From an uncultured Bacteroidota bacterium (GTDB lineage: Bacteria; Bacteroidota; Bacteroidia; Flavobacteriales; Flavobacteriaceae): DNA of 64,000 nucleotides. The stretch spans positions 1-64,000 of the forward strand of contig CABXCC010000002.1 in the NCBI GenBank assembly GCA_902510475.1. The letters run 5' to 3'. The position numbers were made by a program, and so were the translations under genes. Numbering within the stretch: the stretch's first letter is position 1; each line of letters starts with the position of its first letter. The notes beneath the pieces were generated by a model. The model was given only the letters and a program-made list of their open reading frames with translations, made no database searches and was not told where the DNA came from. Below are positions 9,186 to 18,602 of the stretch, in pieces.

Positions 9186-10601
9186 TTAGCTAATGATTTT
9201 TAAAGGTTTTGTTTTATTCCAATTACCTCTTGTGAAATCTGGAAACTTTTGAGGAGCTCCCCCACTATTTATTGAATTTGCACTTAAAGGAGTAACAGCA
9301 CTCCAAAAACATCCTTCATATACGTTTTGATCAAGTGGTTCTCCATTTCTCAAGCATTCAATGATTCTATATCTCATAACAAAATCCATACCTCCATGAC
9401 CAACATGATTTCTTCCACCCATTTTTTGTATTAGTGAATCAAGTCTTTTGTTAATTGGGTGATCATATTTTTCGTATAATATTTTAAGATTTTGTCCTTG
9501 AACCCATGTATGGTGATCTTTAGTTACACCTTCAATACCATTTTCTAAGGCTACTCGTGTTGGAAAACCGGCTAAAACTCCTTTTGTCCCTTGAATTAAA
9601 TTGTGTCTTGTGTATGGTCTTGGACTGGTTTCATCCCATTGAATCATTATGGTTCTTCCCAGATTGGTTTTTATTATTGAAGTATTCATATCCCCATTGG
9701 AATAATTTAGTTTATTCCATTTATGACTACTCTCATAATTTTTTTCTGCATATAATTTTCTCCCTAAAGATGGAGTTGAATAAGAAACCAAGGACTTAAA
9801 ATTATCCTCACCCCTACCTAAATTCATATACTGAGCTACCGGACCAAGTCCGTGAGTTGGATACAGATTTCCTTTGCTTTTTGCATAATGATGTGTTCTC
9901 CATGATCCAGTTCCCCTTTCCTCTTCTTTCATTTGAAATCTAAGTTCGTGAATATATGCAGCTTCAGCGTGTAGAAAATCACCAATAATCCCTTTTCTAC
10001 ACATATTTAAATACATAAGCTCATCTCTACCATAGTTAACATTTTCCATCATCATACAATGTTTTCTTGTTTTTTCTGAGGTGTTAACTATATCCCATAG
10101 GTCTTCAATTGATGTTGCCATAGGTACTTCAACAAACGCATGGGCTCCACTTTTCATGGTTTCAATTGCCATAGGGGCATGATTATCCCAGTTTGTTGAG
10201 ATAAAAACTGCATCAGGTTTAACTTCTTCAAGCATAGCTATCCATTTATTTTTATTTCCTGAATAAATGGCTATATTTTTATGCCTTTTGCCGTTTCCAA
10301 TCTCTTGGCAGATTATAGATGATTTTTCGGCTAAATCTTTATAAAGATCACTTATTCCAACAACTTCCGTTCCTTCAATTGTTGCAATCTGTTTAGCATG
10401 TCCACTTCCTCTGGCTCCAACCCCAATAAAAGCAACTTTAACTACATCTAATTTTGGCGCAGAAAAGTCACCCATATATTGTGAATTGTTTTTTTTATAA
10501 TCATAAGATTTATTAGAGTCATATAGGTTTACCGCATGGGATTTTAATCCTAATAATAAAGCAGATGCTGAACTTAATTTTAAAAAATCTTTTCTTTTCA
10601 T
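9186..10601 (-). CDS. Gfo/Idh/MocA oxidoreductase-fold protein, GH109 type
   Basis: A 471-residue NAD-dependent glycosidase candidate. The N-terminus (MKRKDFLKLSSASALLLG) resembles an export signal of the Tat-like kind but lacks the twin arginine. A Rossmann domain follows with FIGVGARGSGHA near 58. The segments MMENVNYGRDELMY and GNLYPTHGLGPVAQYMN are characteristic of family GH109, whose described members remove terminal N-acetylgalactosamine by a redox-assisted mechanism. Activity on other N-acetylhexosamines is possible. It is the last gene of a long minus run and follows bshA after 4 nt. Confidence 0.85.
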   Translation of the reverse strand: MKRKDFLKLSSASALLLGLKSHAVNLYDSNKSYDYKKNNSQYMGDFSAPKLDVVKVAFIGVGARGSGHAKQIATIEGTEVVGISDLYKDLAEKSSIICQEIGNGKRHKNIAIYSGNKNKWIAMLEEVKPDAVFISTNWDNHAPMAIETMKSGAHAFVEVPMATSIEDLWDIVNTSEKTRKHCMMMENVNYGRDELMYLNMCRKGIIGDFLHAEAAYIHELRFQMKEEERGTGSWRTHHYAKSKGNLYPTHGLGPVAQYMNLGRGEDNFKSLVSYSTPSLGRKLYAEKNYESSHKWNKLNYSNGDMNTSIIKTNLGRTIMIQWDETSPRPYTRHNLIQGTKGVLAGFPTRVALENGIEGVTKDHHTWVQGQNLKILYEKYDHPINKRLDSLIQKMGGRNHVGHGGMDFVMRYRIIECLRNGEPLDQNVYEGCFWSAVTPLSANSINSGGAPQKFPDFTRGNWNKTKPLKIIS

Positions 10602-10605
10602 TTTA

Positions 10606-11721
10606 TTACTGGTTAATTAGATTTTTATAAATATTCTCATAGTTGGGAACTATATTGTGTATGTCAAACTCCTCAGCTCTTTTTCTTGAATTTTTTTTGA
10701 AATCGTTTAGTAGTTGTTCATCAGAAAGTAGATTTATGGCATCATTTACCATTTTTTCTGTATCACCTACTTTACTTAATAAACCTGAAAAATTATGTTT
10801 GTTGACTTCCGGAATTCCTCCAGTATCTGATGAAATCACAGGCACACCTGCAGCCATAGCTTCTAATGCAGATAGACCGAAACTCTCAATTTCTGAAGGA
10901 AGTAAAAACAAATCACTGAATGACAAAATTTGATTTGTCTCATTACTTTTGCCGAAAAAAACCACCTTATCCTTAATACCCAAAGATTTTGCTTTCTTTT
11001 CAGCTTTCTTTTTTTCAGGGCCATCCCCAATCATAAATAATTTTGATTTGATTTTTTTATTTATTCCATAAAATATATCGATAACATCATTAATTCTCTT
11101 AACCTTTCTAAAATTACTTACATGTGTAATAATTTTATCAGTTGAGCTTATTAAATTTTTTTTTGAATTTTTATCATTGTATTTGTCTAAGTTGACAAAG
11201 TTCGGAATAACTTTTATTTCGTTTGAAATATTAAATAGTTTTAATGTATCGTTCTTTAAACTTTTAGAAACAGCTGTTACAAAATCAGAATTATTAATAC
11301 TAAATTCTACTGCAGTTTTGTATGAAGGATGGCTACCGACAAGAGTAATGTCTGTGCCGTGTAATGTTGTAACGATTGGTATTTCAATATTTTGATCTTT
11401 AAGCATCTTTTTTGCCATATAGGCAGCATAGGCATGTGGTATTGCATAATGAACGTGTAATAAATCTATTTTATATTTCTTAACCATTTCAACTAGTTTT
11501 GATGATAAGGCTAATTCATAGGGTGGATAGTGAAATAGAGGGTAATCTGGCACATTGACTTCATGATAGTGAACATTATTATCAAGTAATTCAAGTTTAA
11601 CGGGTTGGTTATATGTTATAAAATGAATTTCATAACCTTTTTTAGAAAGTTCAATTCCTAATTCCGTTGCTAAGACACCGCTACCTCCAAATGTAGGATA
11701 GCAAACTATTCCTATTACCAT
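10606..11721 (-). CDS. bshA: N-acetyl-alpha-D-glucosaminyl L-malate synthase
   Basis: A 371-residue GT-B retaining glycosyltransferase (GT4) that joins GlcNAc from UDP-GlcNAc to L-malate, the first step of bacillithiol synthesis. The N-terminal CYPTFGGSGVLATELG and LHVHYAIPHA segments are typical of BshA, and the nucleotide-sugar EX7E motif appears in the PSEIESFGLSALEAMAAG region. Length is normal. It is 2 nt downstream of the NagZ fusion and 4 nt upstream of the GH109 gene. bshB and bshC are not in the window. The call implies that the organism makes bacillithiol as its low-molecular-weight thiol. Confidence 0.93.
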   Translation of the reverse strand: MVIGIVCYPTFGGSGVLATELGIELSKKGYEIHFITYNQPVKLELLDNNVHYHEVNVPDYPLFHYPPYELALSSKLVEMVKKYKIDLLHVHYAIPHAYAAYMAKKMLKDQNIEIPIVTTLHGTDITLVGSHPSYKTAVEFSINNSDFVTAVSKSLKNDTLKLFNISNEIKVIPNFVNLDKYNDKNSKKNLISSTDKIITHVSNFRKVKRINDVIDIFYGINKKIKSKLFMIGDGPEKKKAEKKAKSLGIKDKVVFFGKSNETNQILSFSDLFLLPSEIESFGLSALEAMAAGVPVISSDTGGIPEVNKHNFSGLLSKVGDTEKMVNDAINLLSDEQLLNDFKKNSRKRAEEFDIHNIVPNYENIYKNLINQ

Positions 11722-11723
11722 AT

Positions 11724-14636
11724 TTATTCAATTATTGAGTTGTATATGATTCTTTGTATTTCACTTCTAATATTTTCTTTAACAAGCTTTGATTGACTAG
11801 CTGTTTCACCATCAGGATATGATCTGTTTGATAGGAATACATAAACAATTTCTTTTTCTGGATCTGCCCAAGCAAATGTGCCTGTCCATCCAGAATGACC
11901 AAAGCTACTCATAGATACACAACCACAGGTTGGACCATCATCCTCTAATTGGGGTTTGTCAAAACCAACCCCTCTTCTATTATCATTATCACAATAATAA
12001 CAATTATTAAACAAATTAATAGTTTCAGGTTTTAAAATTTGCTGATCAGCATAATTGCCATTTTGCAAATACATTTGCATTACTTTGGCAACATTATTTG
12101 CATTCCCAAAAAGGCCTGCGTGAGATGAAACACCTCCAAACATTGCAGCAGCCATATCATGAACATATCCGCTAATTTCTTTATACCTGAAATATTCATC
12201 GATTTCGGTAGGTGCTATATTTTTTGATGAATATTTTAATGTTGGATTATAATCTAATTTAATTCCAAGTTTTTGGAAAATCAAATTGTCAATAATTAGA
12301 TCTAAACTTTGAGAATAATGATTTTCTATGAATTCTTGTATTATTAAGTAGGATAAGTCACTATACTTGTATTTTTTTCTTAGTAAATCACTGTCTTTAA
12401 TTATATTTCTTATAGTATCAGTATAATCCGATCTCAAGAATAAATCTGGTGCAACTTTAACTGAATTTATTTTTGTTTTTTTGAATGTATAGTATTCACT
12501 GGAAGGTTTTGAATTTTCGTCTAGCGTCATCTTATAAAATGGTATCCAAGCTTGAAGTGAGGCGTTTCCAGACAAAAGTTCTTTTATTGTAATTTCTGCC
12601 TTATTAGAGTCTTTATATCTTGGAATAATTTCTTTTAGTCTTGTTTCAAGGGAAATCACTCCTTCTTCAACCAATTTCATAACAATCGGAGTAGTTACAA
12701 GAATCTTTGTAAGTGAGGCTAAATCATAAATAGTGTTATTATTTACATTCAAATTTTCATTATATCTGAGTTTACCAAATGATTTTTCATAAATAATTTT
12801 CGAGTTTTTAGCAACCAAAATTTGAGCACCTGGTGTCATTCCATTGTCAATCGCATATTCAATTATAGAATCTATTTTTGACAGTTTTATTACATCAACC
12901 CCTACCGATTTTGGATTTCCATAACTTAATATATTAATCTTATCCAGTATTATACCATCCCCTTCCCTAAACGACTCGTTAATCGTTGCTGGTAAAATTC
13001 CTTGCACTGAAATTGCTCCATAAATTTGCTGAGCTATTGTCTTTTGAAATTCTTGATTATTTTGAAAGCCTACTAAAATTGAATTATATGAATTTAAATT
13101 AAGCTGATTTAACATGTAGGGATTAGTGAAAGATACTAGTATCTTTTTATTATGCTTATTAATGATTTTAAGCATTTCCAAATCAGTTGAAGAAAACTTT
13201 TTATTCATATTCTCCCAAGGAGTATTTGATTTCATGTGTATACTAACAATTATTGTTTCATAATTATCGACTATATCATTTAATTCGTTTTCATCAATAT
13301 CTTGTATTTTTAGACTATTTACATCCTTATATTTATTTAGATAATTGTTAAATACACTGCCCTTATCATTACCAAACTGTAAGTTTATTACGTTATTAGA
13401 TTTTGTTTTTAACGGAAGTAAATTATTTTGATTTTTTATTAGTACAGGAATATTTTCTATTGAAGTATTTATTAAATTTCTAGAGGAAAAATCATTAAGA
13501 TCATTTACGAGATTAAATTCTTCTATGGGTTTATAATTGTTTAACCCTACTTTGTATTTTGCCATTAATATTTTTCTTACAGATTTTGATAGCCTTTCTT
13601 CACTAATGGCACCTTTTCTGTAAGCCTTCTTGATTGATTTTATTCCTTTACTTACGTCTGAAGACATCAAAAGAATGTCATTTCCAGCTAGAAATGCCAA
13701 AAGATCAACATTCTTCTTTGTGAAATTTGATACACCCTTCATCTCTAGTGCATCCGTAATAATAAGCCCTTTAAACTTTAGTTTTTTGATTAATGTTTTC
13801 TCGATAATATTTTTTGATAATGTTGAGGGTAACATCTTCTCCTTTTCAAGTGAAGGAACGTTAAGATGGGCTACCATAATTGCTGACAAACCATTTTTAA
13901 TTAATTGTTTGTAGGGGAACAATTCAACCTCATTGATTCTTTTTTTGCTAAAATCAATTGTCGGAAGTGTCAAATGTGAATCTTTTGATGTGTCCCCATG
14001 CCCTGGAAAGTGTTTAGCTGTAGCTAAAATATTTTTTGATTGAATACCCTTTGTAAAACTTATTCCTTTTTTGGAAACGTTTATTTTATTTTCCCCATAT
14101 GAACGATTTCCAATGATAGGGTTTTTTGGATTAGTGTTAATATCTACAACAGGCGCAAAATTCATATGAATACCCAACCTGTTAAATTGTATACCAATCT
14201 CTTCACCTATTTTTTCAATAATCAAATTATTTTTAATTGCACCTAAACTCATATTCCAAGGGAAATTGGGGATGGAATCTAATCTCATTCCTGTTCCCCA
14301 CTCACCATCAATACTAATCATTAGAGGTGTATCGGAGGATTCTTGAAATTTATTTGTAAGGTTTACCTGAACTGAAGGGTTTCCTGTAGAGAAGATTATG
14401 CCCCCAATTTTATGATTATTTATATTGTCTAATATCTTTATTGAATTATTTTCTTTCTTTGATGTTGCTTGGACAAAAAATAGTTGTCCAATTTTCTCAT
14501 CTAATGATAGGTTATCATAAATTGAATCTACCCATTTATTTTGATCAATAAAATCTTTTGACATTAGGGGGTCTAAAGTCTGAGATTCAAGCTTAAAAAA
14601 CACTAAAAACACTAAAAACACTAATAAACGATTCAT
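11724..14636 (-). CDS. GH3 beta-N-acetylglucosaminidase (NagZ-like) fused to serine hydrolase
   Basis: A 970-residue exported two-enzyme protein. After a signal peptide (about 1-19), residues 35-400 form a GH3 domain with the NagZ motif KHFPGHGDTS at 208-217, the Asp215/His221 acid-base pair and the nucleophile Asp295 in IITDALEMKG. A GH3 C-terminal domain spans about 400-565. Residues 580-970 form a class C beta-lactamase-like serine hydrolase with SLTK at 641-644 (Ser641, Lys644), YSD at 758-760 and HSGWTGT near the C-terminus. The likely job is peptidoglycan or muropeptide trimming in the periplasm. The fusion is known in Bacteroidota. Three perfect 9-nt repeats encode the signal-peptide core. 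It starts 4 nt inside the preceding gene. Confidence 0.9.
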   Translation of the reverse strand: MNRLLVFLVFLVFFKLESQTLDPLMSKDFIDQNKWVDSIYDNLSLDEKIGQLFFVQATSKKENNSIKILDNINNHKIGGIIFSTGNPSVQVNLTNKFQESSDTPLMISIDGEWGTGMRLDSIPNFPWNMSLGAIKNNLIIEKIGEEIGIQFNRLGIHMNFAPVVDINTNPKNPIIGNRSYGENKINVSKKGISFTKGIQSKNILATAKHFPGHGDTSKDSHLTLPTIDFSKKRINEVELFPYKQLIKNGLSAIMVAHLNVPSLEKEKMLPSTLSKNIIEKTLIKKLKFKGLIITDALEMKGVSNFTKKNVDLLAFLAGNDILLMSSDVSKGIKSIKKAYRKGAISEERLSKSVRKILMAKYKVGLNNYKPIEEFNLVNDLNDFSSRNLINTSIENIPVLIKNQNNLLPLKTKSNNVINLQFGNDKGSVFNNYLNKYKDVNSLKIQDIDENELNDIVDNYETIIVSIHMKSNTPWENMNKKFSSTDLEMLKIINKHNKKILVSFTNPYMLNQLNLNSYNSILVGFQNNQEFQKTIAQQIYGAISVQGILPATINESFREGDGIILDKINILSYGNPKSVGVDVIKLSKIDSIIEYAIDNGMTPGAQILVAKNSKIIYEKSFGKLRYNENLNVNNNTIYDLASLTKILVTTPIVMKLVEEGVISLETRLKEIIPRYKDSNKAEITIKELLSGNASLQAWIPFYKMTLDENSKPSSEYYTFKKTKINSVKVAPDLFLRSDYTDTIRNIIKDSDLLRKKYKYSDLSYLIIQEFIENHYSQSLDLIIDNLIFQKLGIKLDYNPTLKYSSKNIAPTEIDEYFRYKEISGYVHDMAAAMFGGVSSHAGLFGNANNVAKVMQMYLQNGNYADQQILKPETINLFNNCYYCDNDNRRGVGFDKPQLEDDGPTCGCVSMSSFGHSGWTGTFAWADPEKEIVYVFLSNRSYPDGETASQSKLVKENIRSEIQRIIYNSIIE
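14595..14621 (-). repeat. Three in-frame 9-nt tandem repeats in a signal peptide
   Basis: On the plus strand the unit AAAAACACT occurs three times without a mismatch. In the minus-strand gene this reads as repeated Leu-Val-Phe codons in the hydrophobic core of the NagZ fusion's signal peptide. The unit is a multiple of three, so gain or loss of a copy would change h-region length by three residues and keep the frame. Confidence 0.8.
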
Positions 14637-15115
14637 GTCAGGTATTTTTTATGCCAACTGTCTCTGACATCAACATTCCAATTATGATTTAATTCAAAGA
14701 TGTTTTTAACCAAATTGTTAAAAACAATTAATTCTTGATTATTTTCTAAACTTTTACAAAGGATTTTAAAATCATTAAGATGCTTTGTTTGAATTTCATC
14801 ATTTAAAATATATTTAACATGTAGTTTATCCATTAACTGTAAATCAAATAAAGATTCAAGCTCCTTAATAAAGTTAATAAGTGAATCAATTGAGCACCCA
14901 GAAACTAAATTACTTTCATCAGCACCTATTATAATAAATGTATTATTTCTAATCTCAAATGAAGATTTGAAATTCATTTGGTGTGATTTCCAATTATCTA
15001 GAAACAATTTTAATTTGGTTTTTATTTTTTCAATAGTATTGTTATCAATCTTTTGTATTGACTGAAAAATCCAGACTCTTGAATCATTACTTAACAATTT
15101 AAAATCAACAAACAT
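14633..15115 (-). CDS. Conserved Bacteroidota protein of unknown function
   Basis: A 160-residue soluble protein with no signal peptide or membrane segment. It begins with DSRVWIFQSIQKI and contains a central SGCSIDSLINFIKELE block, which I recognise as a family widespread in Bacteroidota and often labelled 'ABC transporter ATPase'. No Walker A, Walker B or ABC signature is present, so that label is not supported. It lies between the CCG-type Fe-S gene (separated only by the stop/start junction) and the NagZ fusion (4-nt overlap), so it is an operon member. Function unknown. Confidence 0.75.
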   Translation of the reverse strand: MFVDFKLLSNDSRVWIFQSIQKIDNNTIEKIKTKLKLFLDNWKSHQMNFKSSFEIRNNTFIIIGADESNLVSGCSIDSLINFIKELESLFDLQLMDKLHVKYILNDEIQTKHLNDFKILCKSLENNQELIVFNNLVKNIFELNHNWNVDVRDSWHKKYLT

Positions 15116-15904
15116 CTATAAATCTTTTGCCTTAACGATTAGTTCCGCAATATCCATAACTTCAACTTTATCCTCATTTTCAAATGATTTGGTACCATCA
15201 GTTAACATTGTATTACAAAAAGGACATCCTGTGGCAACAATTTTTGCAGAATTATTTTTTATTTCTTCTGCCCGTTCCATATTAATTTCTTTTTCTCCTT
15301 TTTCAGATTCCTTGAACATTTGTGCGCCTCCAGCACCACAGCATAATGCTTTTGATTTACATCTTTTTAGTTCAGATAATTCAGCATCAATTTTTTTTAT
15401 AAGATTTCTAGGCGCATTATACTCGTTATTTGCTCTTCCTAAAAAACAAGGATCATGATATGTTATTTTTTTTCCTTTATATGCCCCACCTTCTATAGAG
15501 AATCTATTATCATCTAATAGTTTGTTAATAAATTGTGTATGGTGATAAACCTCATAACTTCCACCTAAGTCTGGATATTCATTTTTTAGAGTGTTAAAAC
15601 AGTGAGGACATGTTGTTACTATTGTTTTAATATCAAAAGAATTTAGAATTTCAATATTTGACATGGCTTGCATTTGAAAAAGAAATTCATTACCTGCTCT
15701 CTTTGCTGGATCTCCCGTACATGACTCATCTTTGCCTAAAACTCCAAAACTAATATTTGCAGAATTTAGAATTTTAACAAAGGCTTTTGTAATCCTTTTA
15801 GCTCTGTCATCAAAACTACCGGCACATCCAACCCAAAATAAAATTTCGGGGGAAGTACCCTCATTTTGAAATTCTTCAATTGTTTTAATTTTTAACTCAC
15901 TCAT
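15116..15904 (-). CDS. CCG-domain Fe-S oxidoreductase subunit (HdrB/GlpC-like)
   Basis: A 262-residue soluble protein with two cysteine-rich CCG domains as in heterodisulfide reductase HdrB, GlpC and LutA. Cys27, Cys62, Cys99 and Cys102 mark the first domain; Cys153, the CCG at 188-190 and a final GCPFC near 226 mark the second. Such subunits hold an unusual [4Fe-4S] cluster and accept electrons. It overlaps the HAD gene by 8 nt and sits one gene away from a membrane Fe-S protein, so the two probably form one quinone-linked redox complex. The electron donor is not evident: no flavin subunit or ETF is adjacent. Confidence 0.88.
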   Translation of the reverse strand: MSELKIKTIEEFQNEGTSPEILFWVGCAGSFDDRAKRITKAFVKILNSANISFGVLGKDESCTGDPAKRAGNEFLFQMQAMSNIEILNSFDIKTIVTTCPHCFNTLKNEYPDLGGSYEVYHHTQFINKLLDDNRFSIEGGAYKGKKITYHDPCFLGRANNEYNAPRNLIKKIDAELSELKRCKSKALCCGAGGAQMFKESEKGEKEINMERAEEIKNNSAKIVATGCPFCNTMLTDGTKSFENEDKVEVMDIAELIVKAKDL

Positions 15905-16334
15905 CTTTAAAAACTTCGATTGTAACTTCTTTCTTTATTAAATCTCCAAATGTTCCATTATATCTAGTAGCTTTAACTAAGTGATTGTCAATCCAATGAT
16001 AATTTCCACCTCTTGGTTTACCCATTAGTAAAGAATGATATTTAAATCCGTGTTTTCTTAACCAATTTTCAGTAACTATTCTGTGTTCTTCAACCCTGGA
16101 GGTGAAGAAACATATCATATGACCCTCACTATACCATCTATTACAGGTCTCTAGAGCATCATCAAAGGGTAAGCAAGTAGACATTCTTTCTGGTTCCTCA
16201 TTTGGCACATCTTCTGTTATTGTTCCATCAATGTCAATCAAATAATTTTTAACTCCCTCTGGCAGAACAGGACTAATTTTTTGACCTGATTCAACTTTTT
16301 CATGTAAAATTTTGTCTATCTCTTCTCTATTCAT
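15897..16334 (-). CDS. Small HAD-superfamily hydrolase-like protein
   Basis: A 145-residue protein with the HAD nucleophile motif DIDGT at 34-38 (Asp34, Asp36) and a motif II-like FFTSR near 76. A GKPRGGNYHWIDNH segment near 105 would supply the motif III/IV part. In Bacteroidota this family is found between Fe-S reductase genes and is often misnamed phosphoheptose isomerase, although it has no SIS-type isomerase domain. It is encoded between the membrane Fe-S gene and the CCG gene and overlaps the latter by 8 nt. Phosphatase activity is plausible but the substrate is unknown. Confidence 0.75.
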   Translation of the reverse strand: MNREEIDKILHEKVESGQKISPVLPEGVKNYLIDIDGTITEDVPNEEPERMSTCLPFDDALETCNRWYSEGHMICFFTSRVEEHRIVTENWLRKHGFKYHSLLMGKPRGGNYHWIDNHLVKATRYNGTFGDLIKKEVTIEVFKDE

Positions 16335-16340
16335 AATTTT

Positions 16341-17621
16341 TTATTCATTCCAATTTAATCTGTCTTGTTGATTATAGGGCCATGGGGCTCCATTATTCTC
16401 AATATTGTTCATCATATTATTTAACTCAACTGGAGCCGATGATTCCTCCATTATTAAATTCCTTCTCATATCCATGATTATAGATAAGGGATTAATACTG
16501 ATTGGGCATTCTTCAACACACGCATTACATGAAGTACAAGCCCACAATTCCTCTTTAGAAATGTAGTCTCCTAATAGTTTTTTATTATCCTCAACATATG
16601 AGCCATTGTTATCTATATTTTTGCCAAACTCTTCAACTCTATCTCTCGTTTCCATCATTATCTTTCTGGGAGACAATTTTTTTCCAGTGATATTTGCGGG
16701 GCAAACACTTGTACATCTACCACACTCAGTACATGAATAAGCATTTAAAATCTGTAACCATGATAAATCTGTAACATCAGAAACTCCAAACTTTATGTCT
16801 TCATTAGTTTCTGGTTCGACGGATTTACCCATCATAATATTAACCTCATTTGTAACGGATTTCATATTATTTAGTTTTCCTGAATTTGAAATAGATCCGT
16901 AAAACGTATTTGGAAAGGCAAGAATAATGTGCAGATGTTTTGAATAATATAAATAGTTGAGAAAAATTAATATACCAGTAATATGGAGCCACCAAAAGGA
17001 TCTTTCTAGAAAATACAATGTTTGGTCAGATAAACCCTCAAATAATGGAAATATAAGACCGCTTACAATATTTCCATTGTTCATCATTTGAAATTCAACA
17101 TCAGTAGCATTCATTAACAGAAATAAACTCATCAAAATTATTTCAAAATATAAGATTAAATCAGCGTCAAGCTTTGGCCACCCCATCATTTTATTTTCAA
17201 AAAATCTTTTGATTTTTACAATATTTCTTCTGGTCCAAAAAATAATTACTGCGATCAAAACAAGCACAGCGAAAATTTCAAATAAACCGATTAATACTCC
17301 GTATAATAAACCTATGGATGAAAATATTCTATGTGTCCCAAAAACCCCATCTATTATTATTTCTATGAGTTCAATATTTATTATAATAAAACCTAAGTAA
17401 ACAATCATATGAAGCAAACCAGCTATAGGCCTACTAACCATTTTGGATTGACCTAGAGCTATTCTAGCCATATTTTTCCATCTCTGAGGTCTGTTGGTTA
17501 TAGGATCTGTTTTACCCTTACCTAAATTTATATTTCTTCTCAATCTTTTTAAATTTATGATGAAAACACCTAATGATGAAATCAAAAGAACAGAAAAAAT
17601 TATGTTTGGAATGTATTGCAA
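16341..17621 (-). CDS. Membrane-anchored 2x[4Fe-4S] reductase subunit (HdrC/NarI-like)
   Basis: A 426-residue inner-membrane protein. About five transmembrane segments (near 5-22, 62-92, 103-128, 153-170, 208-235) form a cytochrome-b-like NarI-type anchor. Two ferredoxin clusters follow, C297/C300/C303 with C307 and C362/C365/C368 with C372. This layout fits an electron carrier between quinone and the CCG subunit encoded two genes downstream. In the minus run it is followed within 6 nt by the HAD gene and is preceded directly by the MCE gene. Known Bacteroidota genomes keep these three genes together; the donor is not established here. Confidence 0.88.
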   Translation of the reverse strand: MQYIPNIIFSVLLISSLGVFIINLKRLRRNINLGKGKTDPITNRPQRWKNMARIALGQSKMVSRPIAGLLHMIVYLGFIIINIELIEIIIDGVFGTHRIFSSIGLLYGVLIGLFEIFAVLVLIAVIIFWTRRNIVKIKRFFENKMMGWPKLDADLILYFEIILMSLFLLMNATDVEFQMMNNGNIVSGLIFPLFEGLSDQTLYFLERSFWWLHITGILIFLNYLYYSKHLHIILAFPNTFYGSISNSGKLNNMKSVTNEVNIMMGKSVEPETNEDIKFGVSDVTDLSWLQILNAYSCTECGRCTSVCPANITGKKLSPRKIMMETRDRVEEFGKNIDNNGSYVEDNKKLLGDYISKEELWACTSCNACVEECPISINPLSIIMDMRRNLIMEESSAPVELNNMMNNIENNGAPWPYNQQDRLNWNE

Positions 17622-18566
17622 TTAGTTATTCTTTTTAAAGTCTTTGTTTTTTTTTCCGAACACTGAAAAATTAATATATCTACTTGGATTTAGTTTTACG
17701 TCCTCGATTAATATATTAAGCTCATTAGTGGCTTTTTCAAGATTTTCATAAATTAATTTATCTTGAATAAGCATTCCCATAGTACCGTTGGAATTATTTA
17801 AATTTTTAGATACTTTGTTAAGATTTATGACAAGTTCATTCAAATTATTAGTTAAATCACTAATATCTTTTTTGGAAACAGAATCAGTTATAGATTTTAG
17901 GTTATTACTTGTATCTTTTAGATCATTAATAGTACGTTCAATACCTGGCGCACTTTTTTCAATCAAATCTGAAACTTTTTGTGAGGTATTTGAGAGACTC
18001 TGAGTTAGTAAAGAAAATTCCTTAATACTTGACTTAAGTTCAGTCTTAGTTTCCTCATCAAATAACTTGTTAACGTTTTCAAAAACTACTTCAGCACTTT
18101 GCATTACAGACTCGAGTTGTAACTGAACTTGTGGTAAAATTTGATTTACGAGCTCTGTCAGGCCAGGTTTTAAAACTCCCTTTAAAAAATCTCCGTCTAA
18201 GGCAATTGTTGAATCATTTTTATAATCAGGGATTATTGCTATTGCCTTTCCCCCAATCAATCCTGTCTCGTACAGTTCAGCAGTGCTGGTTTTTGGAAAA
18301 ATAACATCATTTTCAATAATTATGTCAACTATGAGTTCTCTAGTATTTTCTCGATTAAAATTTATTTTATGAACCTTACCTATTTTAAATCCGTTGAGTG
18401 TTACTGGATTTGACACTGATAGTCCATCAACTTTGGAATAAGTAACCTTAAATTTCCTATTTTTTTCAAATAAATTTATTCCCTTTAGGTAATTATATGA
18501 AAAAACACTCATCATTATTCCGATAATAGCCAAAAAACCAATTTTTATTTCCTTGTTTAATTTCAT
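17622..18566 (-). CDS. MCE/MlaD family lipid-transport substrate-binding protein
   Basis: A 314-residue protein with one N-terminal membrane anchor (about 8-25), an MCE domain (about 35-120, with KVDGLSVSNPVTLNGFKIGKV) and a long predicted coiled-coil helical tail. MlaD-type proteins form hexameric rings that move phospholipids between inner and outer membranes with an ABC transporter. The permease and ATPase (MlaE/MlaF) are not in the window. It lies 36 nt downstream of amiC in the same run, a neighbourhood consistent with envelope maintenance. Confidence 0.88.
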   Translation of the reverse strand: MKLNKEIKIGFLAIIGIMMSVFSYNYLKGINLFEKNRKFKVTYSKVDGLSVSNPVTLNGFKIGKVHKINFNRENTRELIVDIIIENDVIFPKTSTAELYETGLIGGKAIAIIPDYKNDSTIALDGDFLKGVLKPGLTELVNQILPQVQLQLESVMQSAEVVFENVNKLFDEETKTELKSSIKEFSLLTQSLSNTSQKVSDLIEKSAPGIERTINDLKDTSNNLKSITDSVSKKDISDLTNNLNELVINLNKVSKNLNNSNGTMGMLIQDKLIYENLEKATNELNILIEDVKLNPSRYINFSVFGKKNKDFKKNN

Positions 18567-18602
18567 TTAATAATTCTCAGTTTATATAAATTTACTTATT
18601 TA

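Noticed and set aside
14633..15115. Label 'ABC transporter ATPase' for the 160-residue protein
   Set aside because: No Walker A, Walker B or signature motif is present.
15897..16334. Label 'phosphoheptose isomerase' for the HAD protein
   Set aside because: The DIDGT motif is HAD-like and no sugar isomerase domain is visible.
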